The notes: generated by a model not told the origin, from the letters alone. A DNA stretch of 64,000 bases from Bacteroidota bacterium (GCA_030684645.1 JAUXUF010000018.1:1-64000), one strand, 5' to 3'; shown: positions 27,036 through 35,790, counted from the first letter of the stretch. Translations and numbers: made by a program.

Positions 27036-27656
27036 CTAGAAAACACTTTCCCTTTCACCGCAAAGAATAGAGAATAATATTTGGTTGATTTTCTTTTCCG
27101 GAACATGAATAATCTCGCGAAGTTTTTCGATGGCCCTATGAATCAGAGCTCGGGAAGATTGATAATTGAGGTTTAGAATAAATGAGATTTCTTCGTATTC
27201 GAGACCCCGGTTAAATCGCAGGTATATGGCTTCCTTCTGCCGGTCAGTGAGCGATTGCATGGCTTTGGCAACCTGAAGTCTTTTTTCTTCATCATGTTCA
27301 TCGAGTTGAGCATCCAGATTTTCAGCCCACCGCAAGTCGAAAGGGTATTCCTCATCACTGATTAACTTAGGCTGACGACCTGCATTATTGAGTTCACGGA
27401 CGATTTTTCGTTTTAATGACTTAAGAAGATACAATCTGATGTTGTCGGTTTCGGTCAAATGATCACGGGTTCTGATCAAGGTGCAAAAAACTTCCTGGAT
27501 GCAGTCTTTTACTAGGTCACGATCACTAGTAAAACGACATCCATAATCGAAAAGGGAATTTGAATGCTGCAGATATATCAGACTCAACACCTCATTATCT
27601 CCTTTCAGAAACCTGATCCAAATTAGACGTTCGTCCTTGTTTTCAACAGAATACAT
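27036..27656 (-). CDS. ECF RNA polymerase sigma-70 factor
   Basis: 206 residues. Region 2 is seen in LIYLQHSNSLFDYGCRF and DLVKDCIQEVFCTLIRTR, and region 4 in LTDRQKEAIYLRFNRGLEYE followed by the helix-turn-helix LNYQSSRALIHRAIEKLREI. It belongs to the Bacteroidota ECF group that works with FecR-type anti-sigma factors. It should direct transcription of the susC/susD pair when released. The gap to fecR is 72 bp. A TAAATTTG -7 box lies 26 bp upstream. Confidence 0.94.
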   Translation of the reverse strand: MYSVENKDERLIWIRFLKGDNEVLSLIYLQHSNSLFDYGCRFTSDRDLVKDCIQEVFCTLIRTRDHLTETDNIRLYLLKSLKRKIVRELNNAGRQPKLISDEEYPFDLRWAENLDAQLDEHDEEKRLQVAKAMQSLTDRQKEAIYLRFNRGLEYEEISFILNLNYQSSRALIHRAIEKLREIIHVPEKKINQILFSILCGERESVF

Positions 27657-27681
27657 GAGTAAAAACGGGTTAGTAATAGGT

Positions 27682-27689
27682 CAAATTTA
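27682..27689 (-). promoter_or_regulatory. -7 box upstream of the ECF sigma gene
   Basis: TAAATTTG on the minus strand matches TAnnTTTG 26 bp before the ATG. The -33 element is not obvious. Confidence 0.45.
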
Positions 27690-27819
27690 GCAATAATAAA
27701 TTTGGATTAATAAAGTCTGTTATAAATATCTGTTATCAAATCAGCCGGTACTTTTGATGTCTTTTGCGGCAAATATCATAATACAACAATTATGACGTTA
27801 AATATTGGCCTATTAATAA

Positions 27820-27867
27820 TCAGCGAACATTGCGAAACTATCGGTGTAAATAATAGCAGTTCGCTGA
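27820..27867. repeat. inverted repeat in the gene-free stretch 27657-28063
   Basis: TCAGCGAAC (27820-27828) and GTTCGCTGA (27859-27867) are perfect reverse complements separated by 30 bp. Apart from this, the sigma-factor promoter and the terminator at 27957, nothing was found in the 400 bp between the two genes. Confidence 0.4.
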
Positions 27868-27956
27868 AATTATTATTAAAAAGGGGTATTATACTCTAAT
27901 TTTGACAGTGCAAGCACATAACGCGATTTTTTCACAGATAATCAGGCAATATAAAA

Positions 27957-27988
27957 CAAAAAAAACGGCCGGAATTGACTCCGACCGT
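27957..27988 (-). terminator. intrinsic terminator of the Pro/Met-rich protein gene
   Basis: On the minus strand ACGGTCGGA ... TCCGGCCGT with one mismatch is followed by eight T. It lies about 75 bp after the gene ending at 28064. Confidence 0.8.
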
Positions 27989-28063
27989 TTCTACTGTTTG
28001 CTGTTTAATTGTTTTCATGTTACAAGTGGCTGACAGCCTTCTGTCTTATCACTCGCTATAAAA

Positions 28064-28750
28064 TTATTTATTCTCTTTCGTCTCAACTTGCACTTCAATT
28101 TCCTTCCCGTTTTTGCCTTCCATTTTCTTTTCTTTCCTGATAATCTTAATCTGAGGCTCACCATTATTAAATTCCCTGATAATTTCCGGTGCTTCCGGAG
28201 GAGGTGGAGGCATTAACTCATCATCCATATTGATATCAAAAGTCATGTTTTCAGGTCCTTCTGATTTTTTCCGGACGATCACAATTTTTTCGCGGTCGCC
28301 TTTTATATCCTTTATCTTGTAGCTGATAATATTCGGATCATTCAAATTGATCACACGACTATCCCGGCCACCTCTCATTATTTTTCTGCGGACCATCGGG
28401 GGCATCGGAGGGAATTGCCTCATGTTTGGTCCGTTCATGAACATTAGATTGTTTTCACCATCCTCCTTCCCTTTACGGATAATAATTTGTTTACTCTGTT
28501 TCGCACCTGAAAAATTGATTGGTTTGCCCAGACTTTTGCCGCCGATGGTATCGCCATGCCAGACAAAAACACCGGGTCCGGTAATTACTGTGTCAAGTTC
28601 CATTTTTTTACCGTTTTCAATCTTCATCATTTTAATATGACGGGTCTCCAGCTTATCCTTTGCCTTATCATCCTTTTGTGCCAGTGCATCTGAAGAAAAG
28701 AACAAGACTGCCAGACCAACTATTCCAAACAATTCCAATTTATGTTTCAT
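28064..28750 (-). CDS. secreted Pro/Met-rich protein of unknown function
   Basis: 228 residues from ATG at 28750; an in-frame start 51 bp upstream would misplace the signal peptide. The Sec signal (LELFGIVGLAVLFFSSDALA) is followed by a Lys-rich low-complexity protein with MFMNGPNMRQFPPMPPMVRR, a Met/Pro patch, and MPPPPPEAPEIIREF near the end, plus repeated I-R/K-K strands (KQIIIRKGKE, EKIVIVRKKSE, QIKIIRKEKK). No family recognised. It is transcribed divergently from a histidine kinase whose sensor loop also has a seven-proline run, so the two probably work in one envelope-stress pathway (inference). Confidence 0.7.
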   Translation of the reverse strand: MKHKLELFGIVGLAVLFFSSDALAQKDDKAKDKLETRHIKMMKIENGKKMELDTVITGPGVFVWHGDTIGGKSLGKPINFSGAKQSKQIIIRKGKEDGENNLMFMNGPNMRQFPPMPPMVRRKIMRGGRDSRVINLNDPNIISYKIKDIKGDREKIVIVRKKSEGPENMTFDINMDDELMPPPPPEAPEIIREFNNGEPQIKIIRKEKKMEGKNGKEIEVQVETKENK

Positions 28751-28783
28751 GACCGTATAAATTTTGGTTACAATTCCTATCAA

Positions 28784-28791
28784 CAAAGATA
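28784..28791 (-). promoter_or_regulatory. promoter -7 box of the Pro/Met-rich protein gene
   Basis: TATCTTTG on the minus strand, 34 bp before the ATG, with a TTG about 17 bp upstream of it as a partial -33 element. Confidence 0.55.
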
Positions 28792-28814
28792 CATGAACCA
28801 TTACCGATCAATGC

Positions 28815-28857
28815 GTTAATGTCCGGTTAAAGTCTGTTAACAAAAAGTTAAAGTCTG
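28815..28857. promoter_or_regulatory. 11-bp direct repeat array, candidate response-regulator site
   Basis: GTTAATGTCCG (28815-28825), GTTAAAGTCTG (28826-28836) and GTTAAAGTCTG (28847-28857) are direct repeats. The last two are identical and start 21 bp apart; the first two abut. The spacing of one and two helical turns is what OmpR-family regulators use. The array lies between the two divergent promoters of the kinase gene and the secreted-protein gene. Confidence 0.6.
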
Positions 28858-28878
28858 ATAGTCACGGTATTTAATAAT

Positions 28879-28886
28879 TATCTTTG
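28879..28886 (+). promoter_or_regulatory. promoter -7 box of the kinase gene; likely leaderless
   Basis: TATCTTTG matches the consensus and ends 4 bp before the ATG at 28891, so transcription would begin at or next to the start codon. Confidence 0.55.
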
Positions 28887-28890
28887 AGGC

Positions 28891-30555
28891 ATGAACAAAA
28901 AAATCATTTCCGGACTAATTGCACTGATGGGAATTTCCATTCTTGGGATTATCATCATTCAACTGGTATGGATGAACAATGCTATCCGTGTCAGGAATGA
29001 ATTGTTCGACCGAAGTGTGAACGAAGCGCTGACCAGCACAACCAACCGTCTCGAAACGATGCAGGATTTCAGGATGATTAATCGGTTTTCTTTTGGCGAC
29101 TCGGTTCACTTCCGTGGACCGAATGCTATCCCACCACCGCCACCTCCGCCTGGAATATTCAATTATGCCCCCAGACGGAATTTCATTCCCCGAAATCCCC
29201 GAAATTCATCGCCCCGACAAATCGAAATGATTGTTAAATCCGGGAAAAACAAAAATGGATTTCGATATCAAATAACTACCAAAAGTGATTCCAAGTTAGC
29301 AGGACAGGAAGAACAGGTGGTTTTTATCAACACCGACAGCCTTGGGCGTAACCTTGATTCAGCCTACACTTATGGAATCAATAAATTCGATTCGTTAGTC
29401 GGGCAAATTAGTGAATGGAAAGATTCAACTTCAGGATTGAGACACCGATTTGAAGTAAAAACATCCAAGTTAAAGAATGTTGCGAAGAAAGTTGTTCAGG
29501 AAATTACTGCGTGGGAAGAAAATGAGATTTCGATCGATCATGTTAACGAAATACTGAAAAAAGAACTTCAAAACCGCGACATTCCAATTCCTTTCGAATT
29601 TGGGATCATGAAGGATTCACTGCTATCAAAGAAAACCGAAAAGGCTGACTCCCTACTTCTGACCAACAGCAATTACAAGGTAAACTTGTTTCCGAACGAC
29701 ATCATTCAGAAGAATTTACGGCTTATGGTCTATTTCCCTGATAAAGGATCGTTCATCTATAAAACCCTGAACTGGTTGTTGCTCATTTCGCTGATCTTTT
29801 CAATCATCGTTCTGGTCACTTTTGCTGTTAGCATATACTTTCTCCTGAAACAAAAGAAAATATCCGAAATGAAATCAGATTTCATCAACAACATGACTCA
29901 TGAATTTAAAACGCCCATCGCTACCATTTCAGTGGCTGCCGATTCCATTTCGAATCAAAAAATAATTGAAAATCCGGAGCGGATCAGGTATTTTATTGAA
30001 ATGATCAAAAAGGAAAATATGCGCATGAACAGGCAGGTGGAAGACATTCTCACCATTGCCCGGCTCGACAAAAAGGAATTTGAATTTAAATGGGAAGCTT
30101 TTAACCTGCACGAAGTGATGGAAGATGTGTTGCAGAGTATTCGGCTTCAGGTTGAAAAAAAGGGAGGCCTGATCAGCAGTGAGTTGATGGCTGTCAATCC
30201 GGTAGCTACAAGCGATTCCAGCCATTTTGCAAACCTGATTTACAATCTGCTCGACAACGCCAACAAATATTCGTTGAATGCTCCTGAAATTAAAATCTCT
30301 ACCCGAAATATTGACAAAGGGGTTTTGATCATGATTGAAGACAAAGGAATTGGTATGACTAAATTGGTACAAAGTCGTATCTTCGAGCGCTTCTACCGGC
30401 AAGCTAGTGGGAACATACACAATGTGAAAGGTTTTGGTCTGGGTCTCAGCTATGTAAAAGCAGTTTTGGAAGCCAACCGGGGAAGTATCAGTGTACACAG
30501 CGAACCGGGAAAAGGTAGCCGGTTTGAAGTATTCATCCCGTTTTTTCGCACCTAA
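28891..30555 (+). CDS. sensor histidine kinase, RprX-like
   Basis: 554 residues. An N-terminal membrane helix (about 5-28), a periplasmic domain of about 260 residues containing a seven-proline run (about 82-88) and the Arg/Pro-rich NYAPRRNFIPRNPRN, a second helix (WLLLISLIFSIIVLVTFAVS, about 298-320), then the kinase core: H-box NNMTHEFKTPIATIS (His about 337), N-box LIYNLLDNANKYS, G1 IEDKGIGM, F-box RIFERFYR and G2 GFGLGLSYVK. The downstream OmpR-type regulator (44-bp gap) is the obvious partner. Like RprX/RprY of Bacteroides by layout; the signal is unknown. Confidence 0.92.
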   Translation: MNKKIISGLIALMGISILGIIIIQLVWMNNAIRVRNELFDRSVNEALTSTTNRLETMQDFRMINRFSFGDSVHFRGPNAIPPPPPPPGIFNYAPRRNFIPRNPRNSSPRQIEMIVKSGKNKNGFRYQITTKSDSKLAGQEEQVVFINTDSLGRNLDSAYTYGINKFDSLVGQISEWKDSTSGLRHRFEVKTSKLKNVAKKVVQEITAWEENEISIDHVNEILKKELQNRDIPIPFEFGIMKDSLLSKKTEKADSLLLTNSNYKVNLFPNDIIQKNLRLMVYFPDKGSFIYKTLNWLLLISLIFSIIVLVTFAVSIYFLLKQKKISEMKSDFINNMTHEFKTPIATISVAADSISNQKIIENPERIRYFIEMIKKENMRMNRQVEDILTIARLDKKEFEFKWEAFNLHEVMEDVLQSIRLQVEKKGGLISSELMAVNPVATSDSSHFANLIYNLLDNANKYSLNAPEIKISTRNIDKGVLIMIEDKGIGMTKLVQSRIFERFYRQASGNIHNVKGFGLGLSYVKAVLEANRGSISVHSEPGKGSRFEVFIPFFRT

Positions 30556-30599
30556 TTTAAAAACCAACCTAATTTACGGCATTCTAATTTTCCAGTAAA

Positions 30600-31292
30600 A
30601 TGACAACTAAACCACATATCTTCCTGGTTGAAGACGATCTCAGTTTCGGAGCAGTATTGAAATCATACCTCGAAATCAACGACTTTGAGGTTGACTGGAT
30701 TGATGATGGACAAAATGCACTCAACCAATTTACGAAACACAATTTTGACATCTGTATTTTGGATGTGATGCTTCCCCATGTGGACGGGTTCACGATCGCT
30801 GCAGAAATCAGAAAAATTAACCTTGAGATTCCGATTCTGTTCCTGACGGCCAAAAACCTCAGGGAAGATGTCTTGAAAGGATACAAGATCGGAGCAGACG
30901 ATTACATTACCAAACCCTTCGACACCGAAGTCCTTATTTTCAAACTTAAGGCTATCCTGAAAAGAATTTCGGGCATTCAACCGAAAGGATCAGGCTTTTA
31001 TCAGATCGGAAGTTATCTGTTCGATTTCAAACTTCGTGTACTCGAACATGACCATTCGAAACAAAAACTTTCGCCCAAAGAGTCTGAGTTGTTGAAAATG
31101 CTTTGTGAAAAACAGAACGAACTGTTGCCCCGCGAAGCAGCGCTCAAAAAAATATGGGGCGACGACGGCTATTTTACCGCCCGAAGTATGGACGTTTACC
31201 TCACCAAGCTTCGAAAACTTTTTAGCGATGATCCAACTGTTGAAATCCGCAACATTCATGGAAGTGGATTTATGCTAGAAATAAAAAACTGA
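30600..31292 (+). CDS. OmpR-family response regulator, RprY-like
   Basis: 230 residues. Receiver domain with acidic pocket EDD (11-13), phospho-acceptor Asp55 in ILDVMLPHVDG, Thr83 and Lys105 in ITKPFD; then a winged-helix DNA-binding domain with LSPKESELLKMLCEKQNELL, ARSMDVYLTKLRKLF and IRNIHGSGFML. It should be phosphorylated by the kinase just upstream and bind direct repeats in the divergent promoter region at 28815-28857 (inferred). Confidence 0.94.
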   Translation: MTTKPHIFLVEDDLSFGAVLKSYLEINDFEVDWIDDGQNALNQFTKHNFDICILDVMLPHVDGFTIAAEIRKINLEIPILFLTAKNLREDVLKGYKIGADDYITKPFDTEVLIFKLKAILKRISGIQPKGSGFYQIGSYLFDFKLRVLEHDHSKQKLSPKESELLKMLCEKQNELLPREAALKKIWGDDGYFTARSMDVYLTKLRKLFSDDPTVEIRNIHGSGFMLEIKN

Positions 31293-31320
31293 TTGTCATA
31301 CTCCTGTTATTCCGTTTTTA

Positions 31321-31328
31321 TACCTTTG
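31321..31328 (+). promoter_or_regulatory. -7 box of the nadB transcript
   Basis: TACCTTTG matches the consensus and lies 26 bp before the nadB ATG at 31355. It lies downstream of the alternative upstream codons one might consider, and the in-frame TTG at 31334 falls at the expected transcription start. Confidence 0.55.
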
Positions 31329-31354
31329 CGCACTTGAAAGAAAACACAATTCAA

Positions 31355-32941
31355 ATGGCATATAATTCCATTGTAGTCAAAGAATTTGACATCCTTGTTG
31401 TAGGAAGTGGATTGGCAGGACTGACGGCAGCTTATCATGCTTCGAAAAACGGAAGTGTTGCCATCATTACCAAATCGCAGCTCGACATCAGCAACTCGTA
31501 TTATGCACAGGGCGGAATAGCTGTTGTAACCGATCCTGAAGATTCGTTTGAATCGCATATTCAGGATACGTTGGAAGCCGGACGTGGTCTTTGCGATCTG
31601 GATGCCGTTGAAATCCTGGTGTCCGAAGGGCAAAAATGTGTCCGGCAAATCGTTGAATTAGGCATGCAATTCGATCAGGAAGGTGGAAAATTTTTCCTCG
31701 GGCTCGAAGGTGGCCATAGTCGTCGCCGTATCCTTCATGCCGGAGGCGACGCTACCGGTAAAGGCCTCACTTGCTTTATGCTGAAAAAAGTTCAGGAGCA
31801 AAACAACATCACCGCTTTTGAATACACCACTGTAGTTGATCTGCTCATCGAAAATCAAATTTGCACCGGTGTCCAGGCCTTTGATTTTGTTTCCGGAAAT
31901 AATATTGTTTTCAAATCGAAAGCAACGATCATCGCTACAGGCGGACTTTCGAGAATTTATGATCGTTCAACCAATCCGCATACTGCTACCGGCGATGGAA
32001 TTGCCCTGGCTTATCATGCAGGCGCCAAACTATCTGACATCGAATTTATTCAATTTCATCCGTCAGCCCTATACATTCCCGGAGAAGATGCCTTTTTGAT
32101 CAGTGAGGCCGTTCGTGGCGAAGGCGCCTGGTTACTAAACCAACAGGGTGAACGCTTTATGCAGCACATTCATCCGCTTGCAGAGCTTGCTCCGCGCGAC
32201 GTGGTGGCTTATTCCATATACAAACAACTTCAGTTAAATCATTCCGATTTTGTTTACCTGAGTTTAAAACACCTCAATCCGGAGTTAATTAAAAAACGTT
32301 TTTCGACCATTTACCATACCTTATTAAAATACAACATCGATTTAACCACCGATCTGCTGCCCATTTCACCGGCAGCGCATTATATGGTTGGAGGAATCCA
32401 GACTGACTTGCACGGAGAAACCAATATCGAAGGACTTTTTGCCTGTGGCGAAGTTGCTTCTACAGGTGTTATGGGAGCAAACAGACTGGCAAGCAATTCA
32501 TTACTTGAATGCCTGGTTTTTGGAAAACGCGCTGCCGAAAAAGCGACTCAGGGGAAAAGTGTTCCGGCAGGTTTGCCTGAAGTGAATATCATCCATGTTG
32601 ATGAGGAAAATGAAACCCTTTTTCTGGAAACTAAAAACAGGATTGCTTCGCTGATGAGCAAAAAAGCAGGGATTGTGCGATCAGCAGAAAAGCTGAAAGA
32701 AGCTATTGAAGAACTGAATTCAATAAAAAATCAATTACCTGAAAAAATTGACGAATACAATCTTTTAAAAATCAAACACATTACCGATATTTGCACCCTC
32801 ATTTGCGAATCAGCTTTAATTCGGACAGAAAGCCGCGGGGGACACATTCGGGAGGATTATCATCTGGAAGATCCGGCTTTTTGTGTACACCTGATTCAGC
32901 AAAAAAATCAAACATTCAAATTTCAGGAAATCAGGAAGTAA
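31355..32941 (+). CDS. nadB: L-aspartate oxidase NadB
   Basis: Flavoenzyme that oxidises L-aspartate to iminoaspartate, the first step of de novo NAD synthesis. 528 residues from ATG at 31355. The FAD-binding VVGSGLAGLTAAYHAS motif is near the N-terminus, then ISNSYYAQGGIAVV, GGHSRRRILHAGGDATGKG, the substrate region PHTATGDGIALAYHAGA, LAPRDVVAYSIY and MGANRLASNSLLECLVFG, with the helical C-terminal domain (SRGGHIREDY). nadC follows 4 bp later. The usual partner nadA is not in the window. Confidence 0.96.
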   Translation: MAYNSIVVKEFDILVVGSGLAGLTAAYHASKNGSVAIITKSQLDISNSYYAQGGIAVVTDPEDSFESHIQDTLEAGRGLCDLDAVEILVSEGQKCVRQIVELGMQFDQEGGKFFLGLEGGHSRRRILHAGGDATGKGLTCFMLKKVQEQNNITAFEYTTVVDLLIENQICTGVQAFDFVSGNNIVFKSKATIIATGGLSRIYDRSTNPHTATGDGIALAYHAGAKLSDIEFIQFHPSALYIPGEDAFLISEAVRGEGAWLLNQQGERFMQHIHPLAELAPRDVVAYSIYKQLQLNHSDFVYLSLKHLNPELIKKRFSTIYHTLLKYNIDLTTDLLPISPAAHYMVGGIQTDLHGETNIEGLFACGEVASTGVMGANRLASNSLLECLVFGKRAAEKATQGKSVPAGLPEVNIIHVDEENETLFLETKNRIASLMSKKAGIVRSAEKLKEAIEELNSIKNQLPEKIDEYNLLKIKHITDICTLICESALIRTESRGGHIREDYHLEDPAFCVHLIQQKNQTFKFQEIRK

Positions 32942-32945
32942 CCGC

Positions 32946-33788
32946 ATGAACGAACTCGAATTAAAAGCTGCTCAAACACTCATTGAACTTGCCTTGAAGG
33001 AAGATGTAGGGGATGGAGATATCACGACCGACCATATTATTCCGGCAGAAACACGACGCAAAGCCAAAATGATTGCAAAAGCTGACGGAGTTGTTGCCGG
33101 ACTGCCGGTTGCTGAAATGGTTTTTAAAAGCCTCGATCCGGAGATGAACTGGAAGGCGCTGACTCCGGAAGGTTCGAAGGTAAAAAAAGGCGATGTGCTG
33201 GTTGAATTTGAAGGATCATACCGGGCGTTGCTAACGGGAGAACGCACTGCGCTAAACTTTTTGCAGCGTTTATCCGGAATTGCAACCATGTCAGCGAAAT
33301 ATACCGAAGCGGTTAAAGATTTCAGAACTGTCATTCTGGACACCCGCAAAACCTTGCCCGGATTCCGGATGCTTGATAAATATGCGGTAAAAACGGGAGG
33401 CGCAGAAAACCACCGCATCGGTTTGTACGATATGGCCATGATTAAAGACAATCACATTGAAGTGGCCGGCGGAATTACAAAAGCAGTCAATGCTGTTCGC
33501 AGCAAAATAAATAGAGAAATTAAAATTGAAGTTGAAACAACTTCCCTTGTTCAGGTTCAGGAAGCGATTGATGCCGGCGCCGATATCATCATGCTCGATA
33601 ATATGGACAACGAAACCATGCGAAAAAGTGTGGAACTGATTGCAGGAAGGACAAAAGTGGAAGCTTCAGGAAACATGACCCTCGAACGGTTACGCGAAGT
33701 AGCGGCAACCGGTGTCGATTTTATTTCAATCGGAGCGCTCACTCATTCAGTTAGTGCATTGGATATCAGTCAACGTATAGAAGATTAG
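32946..33788 (+). CDS. nadC: quinolinate phosphoribosyltransferase NadC
   Basis: Converts quinolinate and PRPP to nicotinate mononucleotide, the third step of de novo NAD synthesis. 280 residues with EDVGDGDITTDHII, TGERTALNFLQRLSGIAT, DTRKTLPGFRMLDKYAVKTG, GGAENHRIGLYDMAMIKDNH and the C-terminal barrel motifs DAGADIIMLDNMD, VEASGNMTLERLREVAATGV and DFISIGALTHS. Fully conserved. It sits between nadB (4-bp gap) and coaX (3-bp gap). Confidence 0.97.
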   Translation: MNELELKAAQTLIELALKEDVGDGDITTDHIIPAETRRKAKMIAKADGVVAGLPVAEMVFKSLDPEMNWKALTPEGSKVKKGDVLVEFEGSYRALLTGERTALNFLQRLSGIATMSAKYTEAVKDFRTVILDTRKTLPGFRMLDKYAVKTGGAENHRIGLYDMAMIKDNHIEVAGGITKAVNAVRSKINREIKIEVETTSLVQVQEAIDAGADIIMLDNMDNETMRKSVELIAGRTKVEASGNMTLERLREVAATGVDFISIGALTHSVSALDISQRIED

Positions 33789-33791
33789 CCC

Positions 33792-34529
33792 TTGATAAAT
33801 CTCGTAATTGATATAGGAAACAGCCGGACAAAGATCGCTTTGTTCAATCAGCATGACTTGATGTTTAATGTTCCGATAGATCATTTAACAGCCAATCATG
33901 TGAAGATGCTGAAAGATGAACATCCTCAGCTAAATCAGGCTATTCTTTCAAGTGTGAAACCTGTTGAGCTAGAATTAAGCCGTTTTTTATCCGAAAATTT
34001 TGACTTTTTTCTTGAACTCGACCATTTGACCGGACTTCCAATTGAAAATTTATACGAAACACCGGAGACCCTCGGGAAAGACCGGCTGGCAGCCGCAATT
34101 GGCGCCAACGAGCTCTTCCCCGGTCAGAATTTGTTAGTGATTGATGCAGGTACAGCCATAACCTATGATCTGGTTTCAGAAAAGAATCAGTTTATTGGCG
34201 GAAATATTTCACCGGGCCTCGAACTGCGTTTTAAAGCGCTGAATCATTTTACCGGGAAACTGCCACTCGTCAGTTATTCGGATGATTTTCAACCAATTGG
34301 TAGAAACACAACCGATGCAATCCGTGCAGGAGTTCAAAACGGAATGCTATACGAAATAGCCCAAACCATTGATTACTTTAACAGAAATTATCAAAATTTA
34401 CAAATCATTATGACTGGGGGTGATTCTAATTTTTTTGTTAAAAAATTAAATTATTCCATCTTTGTACACTTTAATTTAACCCTAATTGGTTTAAACAGGA
34501 TTCTGGAACACAATGCTAAAAAGAAATAA
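33792..34529 (+). CDS. coaX: type III pantothenate kinase CoaX
   Basis: Phosphorylates pantothenate in the first step of coenzyme A synthesis. 245 residues of the ASKHA fold: phosphate-binding LVIDIGNSRTKIALF at the N-terminus, ETLGKDRLAAAIGA, the second phosphate motif LVIDAGTAITYDLV, GGNISPGLELRFKAL, TTDAIRAGVQNGM and IIMTGGDS. The start is TTG, which places the conserved INLVIDIGN at residue 2; no better start exists. Its 3' end overlaps the following outer-membrane protein gene by 17 bp. Confidence 0.95.
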   Translation: MINLVIDIGNSRTKIALFNQHDLMFNVPIDHLTANHVKMLKDEHPQLNQAILSSVKPVELELSRFLSENFDFFLELDHLTGLPIENLYETPETLGKDRLAAAIGANELFPGQNLLVIDAGTAITYDLVSEKNQFIGGNISPGLELRFKALNHFTGKLPLVSYSDDFQPIGRNTTDAIRAGVQNGMLYEIAQTIDYFNRNYQNLQIIMTGGDSNFFVKKLNYSIFVHFNLTLIGLNRILEHNAKKK

Positions 34530-35790
34530 TGCTCTATCAGTCGTGATGGTTTTGATTATCTGCGGATTTTCTGGCTATGCGCAAAACAACAACACAACGT
34601 CTCCCTTTTCCAGATATGGATTAGGCAATTTACATCATTACGGATATGGCCGAACAGCAGCCATGGGAGGAGCATCATTAGGCAGCCGACATACAGTTCA
34701 GATAAACTCTGCTAATCCGGCATCTTACAATGCCAACGACAGTTTATCCTTTATTTTTGACTTCGGTATTGACGGAACATTGTCGAATTACAAGAGCAAT
34801 GCAGGAACAATGAAAGCCAATGACGTTAATTTCAGGTACTTTTCGCTGAGTTGGCCAGTCACCAGGTGGTTTGGCGCTGGCATGGGAATTCAGCCATTTT
34901 CTGACATGGGTTATGAAGTTGCTTACTCAGAAGCCTTGCCTGGAGTTGGAAATGCTTTTCACAGTTATTCGGGAGAAGGAACTACTTCGAAAGCATTCTT
35001 TGGCGCGTCGGTTAGTCCGTTTAAAGGATTATCGGTTGGTGCAAACCTGAATTACATCTTTGGTCGTCTTAACCAGAATACGGGCATTGGCTTTGACAAT
35101 TCGAACCTTTTCTACATTTCAAGGATCGAAGGAACCCGGCTCCGCGATTTCACCCTGACTTATGGCCTTCAGTATGATCTTAAACTCAAAAGAGATGAGT
35201 TCCTTACATTCGGGTTAACTTTTGAAAATCAGTCAAATCTGACTGCACTTCACCATGTATTCGCGATCAAGGCCATCTCAGTCTCAACTGGAACCCTTTC
35301 TGATACCCTTGAATATATTCCGGAAGGAAAAGACTTCATTAAACTTCCATCCACATTTGGTGTTGGATTGTCGTACAATAAAATCAACAAGCTTGAAATC
35401 AATGCCGATTATTATTATGCCGGCTGGAGCAAAGCAGTTTTCTTTGGAAAAAAAGATGAATTGATTACGAATCAGAGCCGGATTTCAGCCGGATTTGAGT
35501 ATGTTCCTGAGGCATTTTCCATCAGGAGCTATCTGAAAAGAATCAAGTACAGGGCAGGAATTCATCAGGAATATTCTTACCTGAAATTAAATAATAATCA
35601 GATCAAGGAGTTTGGTATAAGTTTTGGAGCAGGGATACCGTTCCCAAAATCCAAGTCAACAGCCAATTTTGCCATTGAGTTTGGAAAGAAAGGCACAACA
35701 AAGGATAATCTGGTCAGAAACAATTACACGAAGTTAAGCTTGTACCTGAACCTATACGATTACTGGTTTGTAAAACGAAAATTTGATTAA
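34513..35790 (+). CDS. outer-membrane beta-barrel protein of unknown function
   Basis: 425 residues with a Sec signal peptide (VVMVLIICGFSGYAQ) and alternating hydrophobic strands rich in G, Y and N. SPFSRYGLGNLHHYGYGRTA and AMGGASLGSRHTVQINSANP near the N-terminus resemble PorV/FadL-like barrels of Bacteroidota. The last residues (LSLYLNLYDYWFVKRKF) look like a closing strand. Conserved position between coaX and the TPR-lptC genes suggests a role in envelope biogenesis, but no substrate or partner is known to me. Confidence 0.8.
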   Translation: MLKRNNALSVVMVLIICGFSGYAQNNNTTSPFSRYGLGNLHHYGYGRTAAMGGASLGSRHTVQINSANPASYNANDSLSFIFDFGIDGTLSNYKSNAGTMKANDVNFRYFSLSWPVTRWFGAGMGIQPFSDMGYEVAYSEALPGVGNAFHSYSGEGTTSKAFFGASVSPFKGLSVGANLNYIFGRLNQNTGIGFDNSNLFYISRIEGTRLRDFTLTYGLQYDLKLKRDEFLTFGLTFENQSNLTALHHVFAIKAISVSTGTLSDTLEYIPEGKDFIKLPSTFGVGLSYNKINKLEINADYYYAGWSKAVFFGKKDELITNQSRISAGFEYVPEAFSIRSYLKRIKYRAGIHQEYSYLKLNNNQIKEFGISFGAGIPFPKSKSTANFAIEFGKKGTTKDNLVRNNYTKLSLYLNLYDYWFVKRKFD

